Assembly: GCA_016291725.1 (NCBI GenBank)
Contig: JAEEYJ010000009.1
Coordinates: forward strand, 1-6,846
DNA: 6,846 nucleotides
Direction: 5' to 3'
Source: Solobacterium sp.
GTDB taxonomy: Bacteria; Bacillota_I; Bacilli_A; Erysipelotrichales; Erysipelotrichaceae
Shown here: one piece after another, positions 1 through 5,046 of the stretch
Position numbering within the stretch: position 1 is the stretch's first letter
Layout of the letters: each line of letters starts with the position of its first letter
The notes under the pieces: generated by a model
Seen by the model: the letters and a program-made list of their open reading frames with translations, nothing else
Told to the model about the DNA's origin: nothing
Database searches by the model: none
Program-made: the position numbers and the translations under genes

Positions 1-3
1 GGA

Positions 4-33
4 GAATCCGGTGGAAACACCGGGTTTTTCTTC
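4..33 (+). terminator. Rho-independent terminator of an upstream gene outside the window
   Basis: A perfect 6-bp stem, CCGGTG at 8-13 with CACCGG at 18-23, is closed by a GAAA tetraloop (14-17). A T-rich run (25-32, interrupted by one C) follows. Bases 3-7 can extend the stem by weak A-T and G-T pairs with the T-run. This is a textbook intrinsic terminator read on the plus strand. It separates psuK from whatever lies upstream. Confidence 0.85.
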
Positions 34-44
34 GGGCAAAACGC

Positions 45-50
45 TATAAT
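45..50 (+). promoter_or_regulatory. -10 box of psuK promoter, predicting a leaderless transcript
   Basis: A perfect TATAAT lies with exactly six bases (51-56) between it and the psuK ATG. Transcription normally begins about 6-7 bases after the -10 box, so the message would begin at or next to the start codon. No good -35 hexamer is seen at 15-19 bp spacing; the T-run of the preceding terminator occupies that space. The GAGG at 51-54 is too close to the ATG to act as a normal Shine-Dalgarno site. Confidence 0.6.
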
Positions 51-56
51 GAGGAT

Positions 57-995
57 ATGAACAAGAAGGGCTATGTAGCCGGGATCGGTGCTGCCAACAT
101 CGATATCTACGGCAGAAGCGATGTACCGATCCGCCAGGGGACGGATCATCCGGCAGAGATCTTTACCGGAGCGGGCGGTGTTACCCGCAACATCATGGAC
201 AATCTGTCAAGACTGGATATTCCGGTGCGCTTTATGACGGTCTTCGGCGATGACATCTACGGAGAAATGCTCAGGAAGAGCTGCATTGAGAGGAAGATCG
301 ATATCTCTGCCGCAAAGACCGTACCCGGTGCAGCGACAGGCATCTTCATGCAGGTGCAGAACGAAAACAACGATATGTACATTGCACTGTGCGATATGCG
401 GATCATGGAGCACATCAATACAGACTACCTGAAGGAACGGAAGGACCTGCTGGAAGGGGCGAAGGCGATTGTTGTGGATCCTTCCCTGACGGAGGAATGC
501 CTGGACTATCTGGTGGAACAGTACGGGCAGAAGATCTTTGTGGATCCGGTATCGGACATCTATGCAGGGAAGATCCGGCCGTATGCCGGACGGATCTGCG
601 CACTGAAGCCGAACCGTACCGAACTGTCCGTGCTCAGCGGCGTTGAGGTGAACGATGAGGCTTCCATGGTGGAAGCAGGCAGACGGCTTCTGGATGCCGG
701 ACTGCAGCAGCTGTATGTATCCCTCGGTGCGGACGGTTGTTTCTACATGGACCAGGAACACATCCTGAAGCGCAGTCTGCCGGCAGAGGCAGAGATGGTC
801 AATGCGTCGGGTGCCGGGGACAGTTTCTTTGCCGGAATGATCTGCGGCTATGTCAACGGCTTCCCGCTGGAGAAGACGCTGGACCTTGCCCTGGCAGCCG
901 GTCTGCTTGCAGTGCGCTCACCCTCGGCCATCAGTGATGAAATGTCGCTGGAGAGCCTGGAAAAGCTGATAGAGGAGGTTCGTCATGAACATTGA
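57..995 (+). CDS. psuK: Pseudouridine kinase (PfkB-family carbohydrate kinase)
   Basis: Predicted cytosolic kinase that uses ATP to phosphorylate the 5'-hydroxyl of pseudouridine, giving pseudouridine 5'-phosphate for the next enzyme. The 312-residue length suits the PfkB/ribokinase family. Visible motifs in order are the N-terminal nucleoside-binding strand GAANIDIYG (about 11-19), the glycine-rich GAGGVTRN (38-45), KPN (184-186) and the PfkB C-terminal signature NASGAGD (249-255), with Asp255 the expected catalytic base. The substrate assignment comes mainly from context: the next gene, overlapping by 11 bases, is pseudouridine-5'-phosphate glycosidase. The ATG at 57 is chosen because it gives a proper PfkB N-terminus. 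It has no usable ribosome site and lies six bases after a TATAAT, so translation may be leaderless. The main alternative is another nucleoside or sugar kinase of the same family. Confidence 0.9.
   Translation: MNKKGYVAGIGAANIDIYGRSDVPIRQGTDHPAEIFTGAGGVTRNIMDNLSRLDIPVRFMTVFGDDIYGEMLRKSCIERKIDISAAKTVPGAATGIFMQVQNENNDMYIALCDMRIMEHINTDYLKERKDLLEGAKAIVVDPSLTEECLDYLVEQYGQKIFVDPVSDIYAGKIRPYAGRICALKPNRTELSVLSGVEVNDEASMVEAGRRLLDAGLQQLYVSLGADGCFYMDQEHILKRSLPAEAEMVNASGAGDSFFAGMICGYVNGFPLEKTLDLALAAGLLAVRSPSAISDEMSLESLEKLIEEVRHEH
971..980 (+). promoter_or_regulatory. Strong Shine-Dalgarno site of psuG inside the psuK 3' end
   Basis: AGAGGAGGTT contains the full AGGAGG core at 973-978, six bases before the psuG ATG at 985. 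It lies within the last codons of psuK. This supports the chosen psuG start and suggests translational coupling. Confidence 0.85.
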
Positions 996-1908
996 GAAAT
1001 ACCTGGATGTACAGCCGGAGATTGCTGCGGCGATTGCGGAAGGACAGCCGGTGGTGGCTCTGGAGAGTACGATTCTTTCCCACGGGATGCCTTATCCGGA
1101 GAACATGGAGTTTGCCCACAAGGCAGAACAGATCATCCGGGCAGAAGGTGCTGTCCCGGCAACCACTGCCATCATCGGCGGAAAGCTGAAGGTCGGACTG
1201 ACACCGGAGGAGCTGGACCTCATGTGCAATCCCGTGGATATCGGCAAGGTATCCAGAAGGGATGTCGCTGTATACCTGGCCGCAGGGAAGACCGGTGCTA
1301 CGACCGTTGCCACAACGATGCTGATTGCGGCCATGGCCGGGATCCGTGTCTTTGCGACCGGCGGGATCGGCGGTGTACACCGCGGCGGTGAGAATACCAT
1401 GGATATCTCAGCGGATCTCCAGGAACTCGCCTCCACGCCCGTGGCGGTGGTCTGCGCAGGCGCCAAGATGATTCTCGACCTCGGTCTGACACTGGAGTAT
1501 CTGGAAACGCAGGGCGTGCCCGTGCTCGGTTTCCGCACGGATGAGTTTCCGGCGTTCTACTGCCGTACCAGCGGCTTCAAGCTGGACTACCGGGCGGAAA
1601 GCGAAGAGGAAATCGCTGAGATCATGAAGGTGAAATGGGACCTCGGCCTGAAGGGCGGCATTGTCATCGGCAATCCGATCCCTCAGGAATATGAACTGGA
1701 CTTCGACTGGATGAACCGTGTGATCAACGATGCGCTGAAGAAGGCTGAAGAACAGGGGATCCGCGGCAAGTACATTACACCGTTCGTTCTTTCCGAACTG
1801 CGGGATATGACAGACGGTGTATCCTTTGCGTCCAATCTGGAGCTGGCCTACAACAATATCCGGGTTGCTTCAAGGATTGCAAAGGCATACGCAGAAAAAT
1901 GTAAATAG
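985..1908 (+). CDS. psuG: Pseudouridine-5'-phosphate glycosidase
   Basis: Cleaves the C-C glycosidic bond of pseudouridine 5'-phosphate to uracil and ribose 5-phosphate (reversible in vitro), completing pseudouridine salvage in the cytosol. At 307 residues it is full length for the PsuG/IndA family. Family landmarks are ALESTILSHGMPYPEN (25-40, with the conserved Glu27), GKVSRRD (87-93, Lys88), ATGGIGGVHRG (124-134), ISADL (141-145, Asp144) and CAGAK (157-161). Lys161 corresponds to the Schiff-base lysine, Lys166 of the E. coli enzyme. FASN (281-284) supplies the late conserved Asn. These residues are all present, so the enzyme should be active. The start overlaps the end of psuK by 11 bases and has a perfect ribosome site. 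No convincing terminator follows the stop. Confidence 0.96.
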   Translation: MNIEKYLDVQPEIAAAIAEGQPVVALESTILSHGMPYPENMEFAHKAEQIIRAEGAVPATTAIIGGKLKVGLTPEELDLMCNPVDIGKVSRRDVAVYLAAGKTGATTVATTMLIAAMAGIRVFATGGIGGVHRGGENTMDISADLQELASTPVAVVCAGAKMILDLGLTLEYLETQGVPVLGFRTDEFPAFYCRTSGFKLDYRAESEEEIAEIMKVKWDLGLKGGIVIGNPIPQEYELDFDWMNRVINDALKKAEEQGIRGKYITPFVLSELRDMTDGVSFASNLELAYNNIRVASRIAKAYAEKCK

Positions 1909-2150
1909 TTTCATAAAATTGATTTATATTTCCATCAATCAGAGTTGTTTTTCTGCATTCAGTGCCTCATTCCGGGAATCTGTGCGTACAATACAGGTAT
2001 GTATTTGCTGAAAGGGACAACCGTATCAACACTGACTTCACTCGTTTCACGTGGTGAAGTTTCTTTGGTTTCGTCCTTCACCTCTACCTCTACCCCGAAA
2101 GGGGTATAAAGATTGAAAGACCTGCTCAGGCCGGCGGAATCATTCCACTG
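1909..2150. other. Intergenic stretch between psuG and the transporter promoter
   Basis: No convincing gene lies here. It contains an imperfect hairpin at 1918-1939 (ATTGAT/ATCAAT), a 7-bp stem at 2035-2060 (ACTTCAC/GTGAAGT) whose right arm can instead pair with CTTCACC at 2076-2082, and a TACCCC-GAAA-GGGGTA hairpin at 2091-2106 with no T-run after it. Two 11-base odd palindromes are built from the same half-sites (1969-1979 and 2136-2146). No known riboswitch consensus was recognised. The stem at 2035-2060, followed by a broken T-rich run, could be a weak terminator for psuG, but this is uncertain. Confidence 0.5.
1959..2150 (-). pseudogene. Start-less reverse open frame, possible remnant of a degraded gene
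   Basis: Read on the minus strand, 63 codons are open from a TAA at 2153-2151 to a TGA at 1961-1959. There is no ATG near the beginning; a GTG is available at residue 24. The translation has a protein-like texture: a hydrophilic acidic middle (EVEVKDETKE, about 21-30) and a hydrophobic end (VVPFSKYIPVLYAQIPG, about 44-60). I recognise no family. A run this long is not statistically rare by chance, so this is only a candidate for the tail of a decayed gene. Confidence 0.2.
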
Positions 2151-2179
2151 TTAACAAAACAATATATTCGATGTAAAAT
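2151..2179 (+). promoter_or_regulatory. Sigma-A type promoter of the membrane gene pair
   Basis: A -35 box TTAACA (2151-2156) and a -10 box TAAAAT (2174-2179) are separated by exactly 17 bases. Each matches the consensus at five of six positions. The predicted transcript starts near 2186, giving a leader of about 26 bases. The palindrome GGAAT-C-ATTCC (2136-2146) lies just upstream of the -35 box, a position suited to an activator site. Confidence 0.75.
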
Positions 2180-2184
2180 CATTT

Positions 2185-2201
2185 TTGATTGTGAAAATCA
2201 A
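2185..2201 (+). promoter_or_regulatory. Small hairpin at the predicted 5' end of the transporter mRNA
   Basis: TTGATT (2185-2190) and AATCAA (2196-2201) form a 6-bp stem with a GTGAA loop. The stem abuts the Shine-Dalgarno sequence AAGGGGGAG (2200-2208). Given a transcript start near 2186, the stem would form at or next to the mRNA 5' end, where it could protect against decay or affect ribosome access. The function is inferred. Confidence 0.4.
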
Positions 2202-2211
2202 GGGGGAGATT

Positions 2212-3039
2212 ATGAACAAGAACTCACATGAATGGAGAATTCACATCCTCGCATTTGTACTGACGATGATCGCTGAACTGATCGGTACAAAGCGTTTCGA
2301 TCTCGGGTTTACAGCCTTCTCGCTGTTCCCGATGCTGTATGTACTGATCTTCGGCGGCATCATGGGTGCAGCCAAGGTCCTTCCGAAGGAAATGATGGAG
2401 GAAGCTTCTCCGTTTATCGGTATCAGCGTACTGCTGCTGACAGCCAAGGTCGGCTCGACAATCGGTCCGAACCTGGGCAACGTCATCAAAGCCGGTCCGG
2501 CACTGCTGCTGCAGGAGTTCGGAAACCTGGGTACAGCAGTGTTTGCCATGCCGATCGCTATTCTGGTATTCCATATGGGCAGAGCCTGCATCGGATCCAG
2601 TTTCTCCAACTCCCGTGAGGGTTCCCTTGCGGTAGTCGCTTCCAGATACGGTCTGGACTCTGAAGAGGGTATGGGTGTCATGGGTTCCTACATTACAGGA
2701 ACTGTACTCGGAACACTGTTCTACGGAATCATGGTTTCCGCACTGGCGCCTACAGGCATCTTCCATCCGTACGCACTGGCCATGGCCTGCGGTACCGGTT
2801 CCGCTTCCATGATGTCTGCCAGCCTGGGTGCCGTCATTGACGCATTCCCGGCAATGGCAGAAGAACTGACAGCCTATGCCGCAACCAGCAACATGCTGAC
2901 ATCGGTTGACGGCCTGTACATGAGCCTGTTCATCGCACTGCCGATGTGTGAGTGGATGTACAAGAAACTGACAGCCAACAACAAGCACTACAAGGACGGC
3001 GTTCCTGTAGGCAAAGCAGAAAAGAAGGGGGAAGAATAA
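2212..3039 (+). CDS. DUF3100-type multi-pass membrane protein, probable transporter subunit
   Basis: A 275-residue polytopic membrane protein that I recognise as resembling the DUF3100 family, whose biochemical role is not established to my knowledge. Hydrophobic segments lie roughly at 10-26, 34-52, 68-82, 105-122, 158-178, 184-206 and 228-246. Between them are conserved-looking, small-residue-rich stretches: QEFGNLGT (101-108), HMGRACIGSSFSNSREGS (121-138), MACGTGSASMMSASLG (191-206) and AATSNMLTSVDG (223-234). Such glycine/serine loops are typical of solute carriers. The C-terminus is hydrophilic and lysine-rich. The ATG at 2212 is preferred over an in-frame TTG at 2185 because AAGGGGGAG (2200-2208) is well placed for it and the TTG sits at the predicted transcript start. 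The next gene begins one base after its stop, so the two products are probably partners. The substrate is unknown; pseudouridine or another nucleoside is only a neighbourhood guess. Confidence 0.75.
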   Translation: MNKNSHEWRIHILAFVLTMIAELIGTKRFDLGFTAFSLFPMLYVLIFGGIMGAAKVLPKEMMEEASPFIGISVLLLTAKVGSTIGPNLGNVIKAGPALLLQEFGNLGTAVFAMPIAILVFHMGRACIGSSFSNSREGSLAVVASRYGLDSEEGMGVMGSYITGTVLGTLFYGIMVSALAPTGIFHPYALAMACGTGSASMMSASLGAVIDAFPAMAEELTAYAATSNMLTSVDGLYMSLFIALPMCEWMYKKLTANNKHYKDGVPVGKAEKKGEE

Positions 3040-3040
3040 C

Positions 3041-3523
3041 ATGAAAAAGACAGATTGGGCAGTATATCTGAGAGTATTGTGCTTCTCCGCTGTATTCGCG
3101 GCGATCGGCAATTGGATCAGCACCATGAAGAGCGGCGCTCCGGTTACACCGCTTCAGGCTGTACCGGGCATGATCCTGCTTCTGGTCATCACCATTCTCG
3201 GCCAGCTGATCTGGGAGGGCATCAACAAGGTTTCGAAAAAGAATCTGCCGGCGATTGCCTACATTTCCCTGATTGCCATCATCATGACGATCCCCGGCTT
3301 CCCGGGCGCTGAGTTCACAGCAGCTTCCATCAACAAGATCGGTCTGCTGCCGCTGTGCACACCGATCCTGGCCTATGCCGGCATTTCCCTGGGCAAGGAC
3401 CTGGATACGTTCAAGAAGCAGGGCGCGGCAATCGTCGCAATCTCGCTGTTTGCGTTCCTCGGAACCTTCGTTGGTTCAGCCATCATTGCCCAGCTCATCC
3501 TGAAGCTGACAGGCGTTATCTGA
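3041..3523 (+). CDS. Small membrane protein, probable second subunit of the DUF3100-type transporter
   Basis: A 160-residue, very hydrophobic protein with about four to five membrane segments (roughly 10-26, 40-58, 69-86, 100-116, 128-155). A polar loop GKDLDTFKKQG (118-128) precedes the last segment. I know no functional name for it. Its ATG lies one base after the stop of the DUF3100-type gene, and its ribosome site (AAGGGGGAAG, about 3025-3034) lies inside that gene's end, which implies coupled translation and roughly equal production. An inner-membrane carrier made of two unequal hydrophobic subunits is the simplest reading; comparable two-gene carriers are known, such as MadL/MadM. Transcription ends at the terminator at 3535-3570. 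Confidence 0.7.
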   Translation: MKKTDWAVYLRVLCFSAVFAAIGNWISTMKSGAPVTPLQAVPGMILLLVITILGQLIWEGINKVSKKNLPAIAYISLIAIIMTIPGFPGAEFTAASINKIGLLPLCTPILAYAGISLGKDLDTFKKQGAAIVAISLFAFLGTFVGSAIIAQLILKLTGVI

Positions 3524-3534
3524 TCACAGTATAG

Positions 3535-3570
3535 AAAAAGGACGCAGCCCGGTAAGGACCGCGTCCTTTT
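3535..3570. terminator. Bidirectional terminator between converging genes
   Basis: AAAAGGACGC (3536-3545) is the exact inverse of GCGTCCTTTT (3561-3570), with a 15-base loop in which GGT (3551-3553) and ACC (3558-3560) can pair. On the plus strand the stem ends in TTTT. On the minus strand it ends in five Ts from the A-run at 3535-3539. It can therefore stop the membrane gene pair from the left and the esterase from the right. The esterase stop codon is only two bases away. Confidence 0.85.
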
Positions 3571-3571
3571 A

Positions 3572-4405
3572 CTATGCTTGCTGCAGCGGCAGGAAGTGCT
3601 CCACCGCATCCCTGAGATGGGTATTCCAGTACAGGAAATCATGGATGCCGTGGTCCTCTACCCAGGTCAGCGGAGCCTTGTGCTCCTGCAGGAACACTGC
3701 ATAGCGTTTGACACTGTCGAACAGCGTATCTTCCGTTCCGCATGCCATATAGATGTCCGGCGCACCGGTTTTGCCTTCCGCAGCTTTTCCGAACAGGGCA
3801 TAGACATCATTGTCGCTGCCGTCCATCCCTGCAAAGCTGCCGAAGGAATTCTCCAGGAAACGGCGGTTCATAAACAGCGCGTCAGCGCCGAAGAAGGCTG
3901 CGTTTGCGGGGTCCGGTGCACTGGACATGGCTTCCAGATGAGCGCTTGTAAAGATTCCCGGCGAAAGGGCGACAATCCTGCCGAATGTATCATTGTAGAG
4001 CAGTCCGTTGCGCAGTGCACCGTATCCACCCATGGACAGGCCACCGATAAAGGTATCTTCCCGTTTCCGTGAGAGCGGGAACAGTCTGCGGGTCATCTCC
4101 ACCAATTCTTCGCCGATGAAGCGTCCGTGGTACTCACCATGGCCATTATCAATGTAGAAATGATTTTCACCGGCGGGCATAATGATCGCCAGGCTGTATT
4201 CCTTGGCCAGTATGGCTGCTTCTCCGGCCAGGACCCAGTCATTCTGGTTGCCGAAGAAGCCATTGAGCAGGTACAGGGTCTTCAGCGGTCTTTCCTCGGG
4301 GAGGGGCTGGGAAAGATAATCCGTTGAATCGACCGGAATGATGCAGTTGACGGGAACGGTCCGCTGCAGACAGCGTGAATACAGACTCATCTGAATGAAT
4401 GCCAT
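3572..4405 (-). CDS. Esterase D-family alpha/beta hydrolase
   Basis: A 277-residue cytosolic serine hydrolase of the putative esterase family (PF00756 type: tributyrin or acetyl esterases, S-formylglutathione hydrolases, feruloyl esterases). The nucleophile elbow is GLSMGG (122-127, Ser124). The acid is probably Asp226 in CGTEDTLF, and the base His255 in GIHDFLYW, giving a complete catalytic triad. The loop after the third strand, normally LLHGxxGN, reads LLNGFFGN (46-53), so Asn48 replaces the usual His. There is no signal peptide, which points to an intracellular small-ester or acyl substrate rather than a secreted polysaccharide esterase. AAAGGAGGAT (4420-4411) is ideally spaced from the ATG at 4405. 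It is transcribed alone: its own promoter lies just upstream and terminators flank it. The exact substrate cannot be read from sequence. Confidence 0.88.
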   Translation of the reverse strand: MAFIQMSLYSRCLQRTVPVNCIIPVDSTDYLSQPLPEERPLKTLYLLNGFFGNQNDWVLAGEAAILAKEYSLAIIMPAGENHFYIDNGHGEYHGRFIGEELVEMTRRLFPLSRKREDTFIGGLSMGGYGALRNGLLYNDTFGRIVALSPGIFTSAHLEAMSSAPDPANAAFFGADALFMNRRFLENSFGSFAGMDGSDNDVYALFGKAAEGKTGAPDIYMACGTEDTLFDSVKRYAVFLQEHKAPLTWVEDHGIHDFLYWNTHLRDAVEHFLPLQQA

Positions 4406-4410
4406 GATGG

Positions 4411-4434
4411 ATCCTCCTTTTCCCCATCATAGCA
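4411..4434 (-). promoter_or_regulatory. Extended -10 promoter and ribosome site of the esterase
   Basis: On the minus strand, TGC-TATGAT (4434-4426) forms an extended -10 element. The predicted transcript start is near 4420, which gives a leader of only about 15 bases carrying the Shine-Dalgarno AAAGGAGGAT (4420-4411). No clear -35 box is present, as expected for an extended -10 promoter. Confidence 0.6.
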
Positions 4435-4456
4435 TTCTATCAGCCTCCCGGGCATA

Positions 4457-4493
4457 GCAAAGAAAAGAGGAGCCTTTTGGGAAAGACCCCTCT
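4457..4493 (-). terminator. Strong Rho-independent terminator of the 135-residue orphan gene
   Basis: Read on the minus strand, twelve continuous base pairs (4493-4482 with 4477-4466, two of them G-T) enclose a CCCA tetraloop. TTTTCTTTG follows. It begins 22 bases after the stop of the upstream minus-strand gene and ends before the esterase promoter, so it insulates the two genes from each other. Confidence 0.9.
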
Positions 4494-4515
4494 GATTGTC
4501 ATGGATGTGGATGGA

Positions 4516-4923
4516 TTATTCCGCCGGATTTTCATCAATTTCGTCCGGAATGACGTTCTTCTCGATCTCTTCGATGGAAGCCGTTGTTTCCTTCGGGATG
4601 ATGATAGCGAGAGTTTCCTCGTTCGGACGATAGGACAGCATAATGGTCATACCATGGTATTCCATGATCGCTGTAATGCCGGAGAACCTGCGTTTGCCGT
4701 ACACTTCAGTGAAGACTTCACGCGGCGGCAGTTCCGGCAGTTCGATCGGCATACCGGTCCAGGAAGAATCCGGAGATGTCTCGGTCAGGATGATGCCGTG
4801 GCTGGTGATGTCATCGTCTTCAAGAATGGTGTAGATGTGGTCCAGAACTCCCTTCTGGTTCAGACCGTCGATATGATAGGTATATGTGATGGAATTCACT
4901 GCTTCTTTTTCTGTTCTGAACAT
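4516..4923 (-). CDS. Small acidic protein of unknown function
   Basis: I do not recognise this 135-residue protein. It is soluble, with no signal peptide or membrane segment. It begins with a beta-rich stretch (ITYTYHIDGLNQKG, 12-25), then a helix and an acidic turn LEDDDIT (34-40). A proline-rich linker ELPELPPREVF follows (61-71), then another beta stretch with MEYHGMTIMLSYRP (87-100). The tail is acidic (about 117-135, eight Glu/Asp) and probably disordered. It is clearly a real gene: GAGGAGA (4937-4931) lies seven bases before the ATG, a promoter lies upstream, and a strong terminator follows. It is monocistronic and divergent from the carboxypeptidase gene. Its layout could suit a small regulatory or ligand-binding protein, but nothing in the sequence settles this. 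Confidence 0.75.
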   Translation of the reverse strand: MFRTEKEAVNSITYTYHIDGLNQKGVLDHIYTILEDDDITSHGIILTETSPDSSWTGMPIELPELPPREVFTEVYGKRRFSGITAIMEYHGMTIMLSYRPNEETLAIIIPKETTASIEEIEKNVIPDEIDENPAE

Positions 4924-4952
4924 ACAACTGTCTCCTCTGTTTCACTGTAATC

Positions 4953-4981
4953 ATTGTAATGGCTGGAGGAACAAAACTCAA
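4953..4981 (-). promoter_or_regulatory. Promoter of the 135-residue orphan gene
   Basis: On the minus strand, TTGAGT (4981-4976) and TACAAT (4958-4953) are separated by 17 bases. The predicted start is near 4946, leaving a leader of about 22 bases that holds the ribosome site. Its -35 region lies some 50 bases from the -10 box of the divergent carboxypeptidase gene. Confidence 0.6.
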
Positions 4982-5031
4982 TCAGAGACTTGATTTTCAC
5001 AGCATATGCAGCCGTACGGAACGCTTCCTTG

Positions 5032-5040
5032 TGCTATGAT
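5032..5040 (+). promoter_or_regulatory. Extended -10 promoter of the carboxypeptidase gene, predicting a leaderless transcript
   Basis: TGC-TATGAT is an extended -10 element that ends six bases before the ATG at 5047, so transcription should begin at or beside the start codon. No good -35 box is seen. The only Shine-Dalgarno-like bases, GGA at 5041-5043, are weak, and they would lie upstream of the predicted transcript start. The same GCTATGATGG string occurs at the esterase promoter on the other strand. Confidence 0.55.
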
Positions 5041-5046
5041 GGAACA

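Noticed and set aside
2091..2106. TACCCC-GAAA-GGGGTA hairpin as a terminator for psuG
   Set aside because: No T-run follows on either strand, so it does not fit an intrinsic terminator. It may be chance or part of a larger structure.
1999..2109. Plus-strand 36-codon open frame with a TACAAT box (1987-1992) six bases before its ATG, mimicking the leaderless spacing
   Set aside because: The translation is a low-complexity Ser/Thr/Val run, there is no -35 box or ribosome site, and it lies opposite a more protein-like reverse frame. Chance is the likelier explanation.
2185..2187. TTG as an earlier start for the DUF3100-type gene
   Set aside because: It sits at the predicted transcript start without a ribosome site, whereas the ATG at 2212 has AAGGGGGAG at good spacing.
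1909..2211. Known riboswitch or T-box leader in the gap
   Set aside because: The segment was compared by eye with the conserved cores of cobalamin, ZTP, c-di-GMP, TPP and T-box RNAs and matched none. The transporter promoter also lies downstream of most of it.
2224..3126. 300-codon reverse-strand open frame opposite the DUF3100-type gene
   Set aside because: Its composition is rich in Cys, His and Gln with no coherent domain, and it spans two genes with strong ribosome sites on the other strand.
3578..4072. Plus-strand 164-codon open frame opposite the esterase
   Set aside because: The complete catalytic motifs and expression signals are on the minus strand; this frame has none.
4477..4950. 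Plus-strand 157-codon open frame opposite the orphan gene
   Set aside because: It begins inside the minus-strand terminator and lacks a ribosome site. The minus-strand frame has promoter, ribosome site and terminator.
4990..4992. TTG as an earlier start for the carboxypeptidase
   Set aside because: It lies upstream of the -10 box, has no ribosome site, and would put polar residues before the hydrophobic signal segment.
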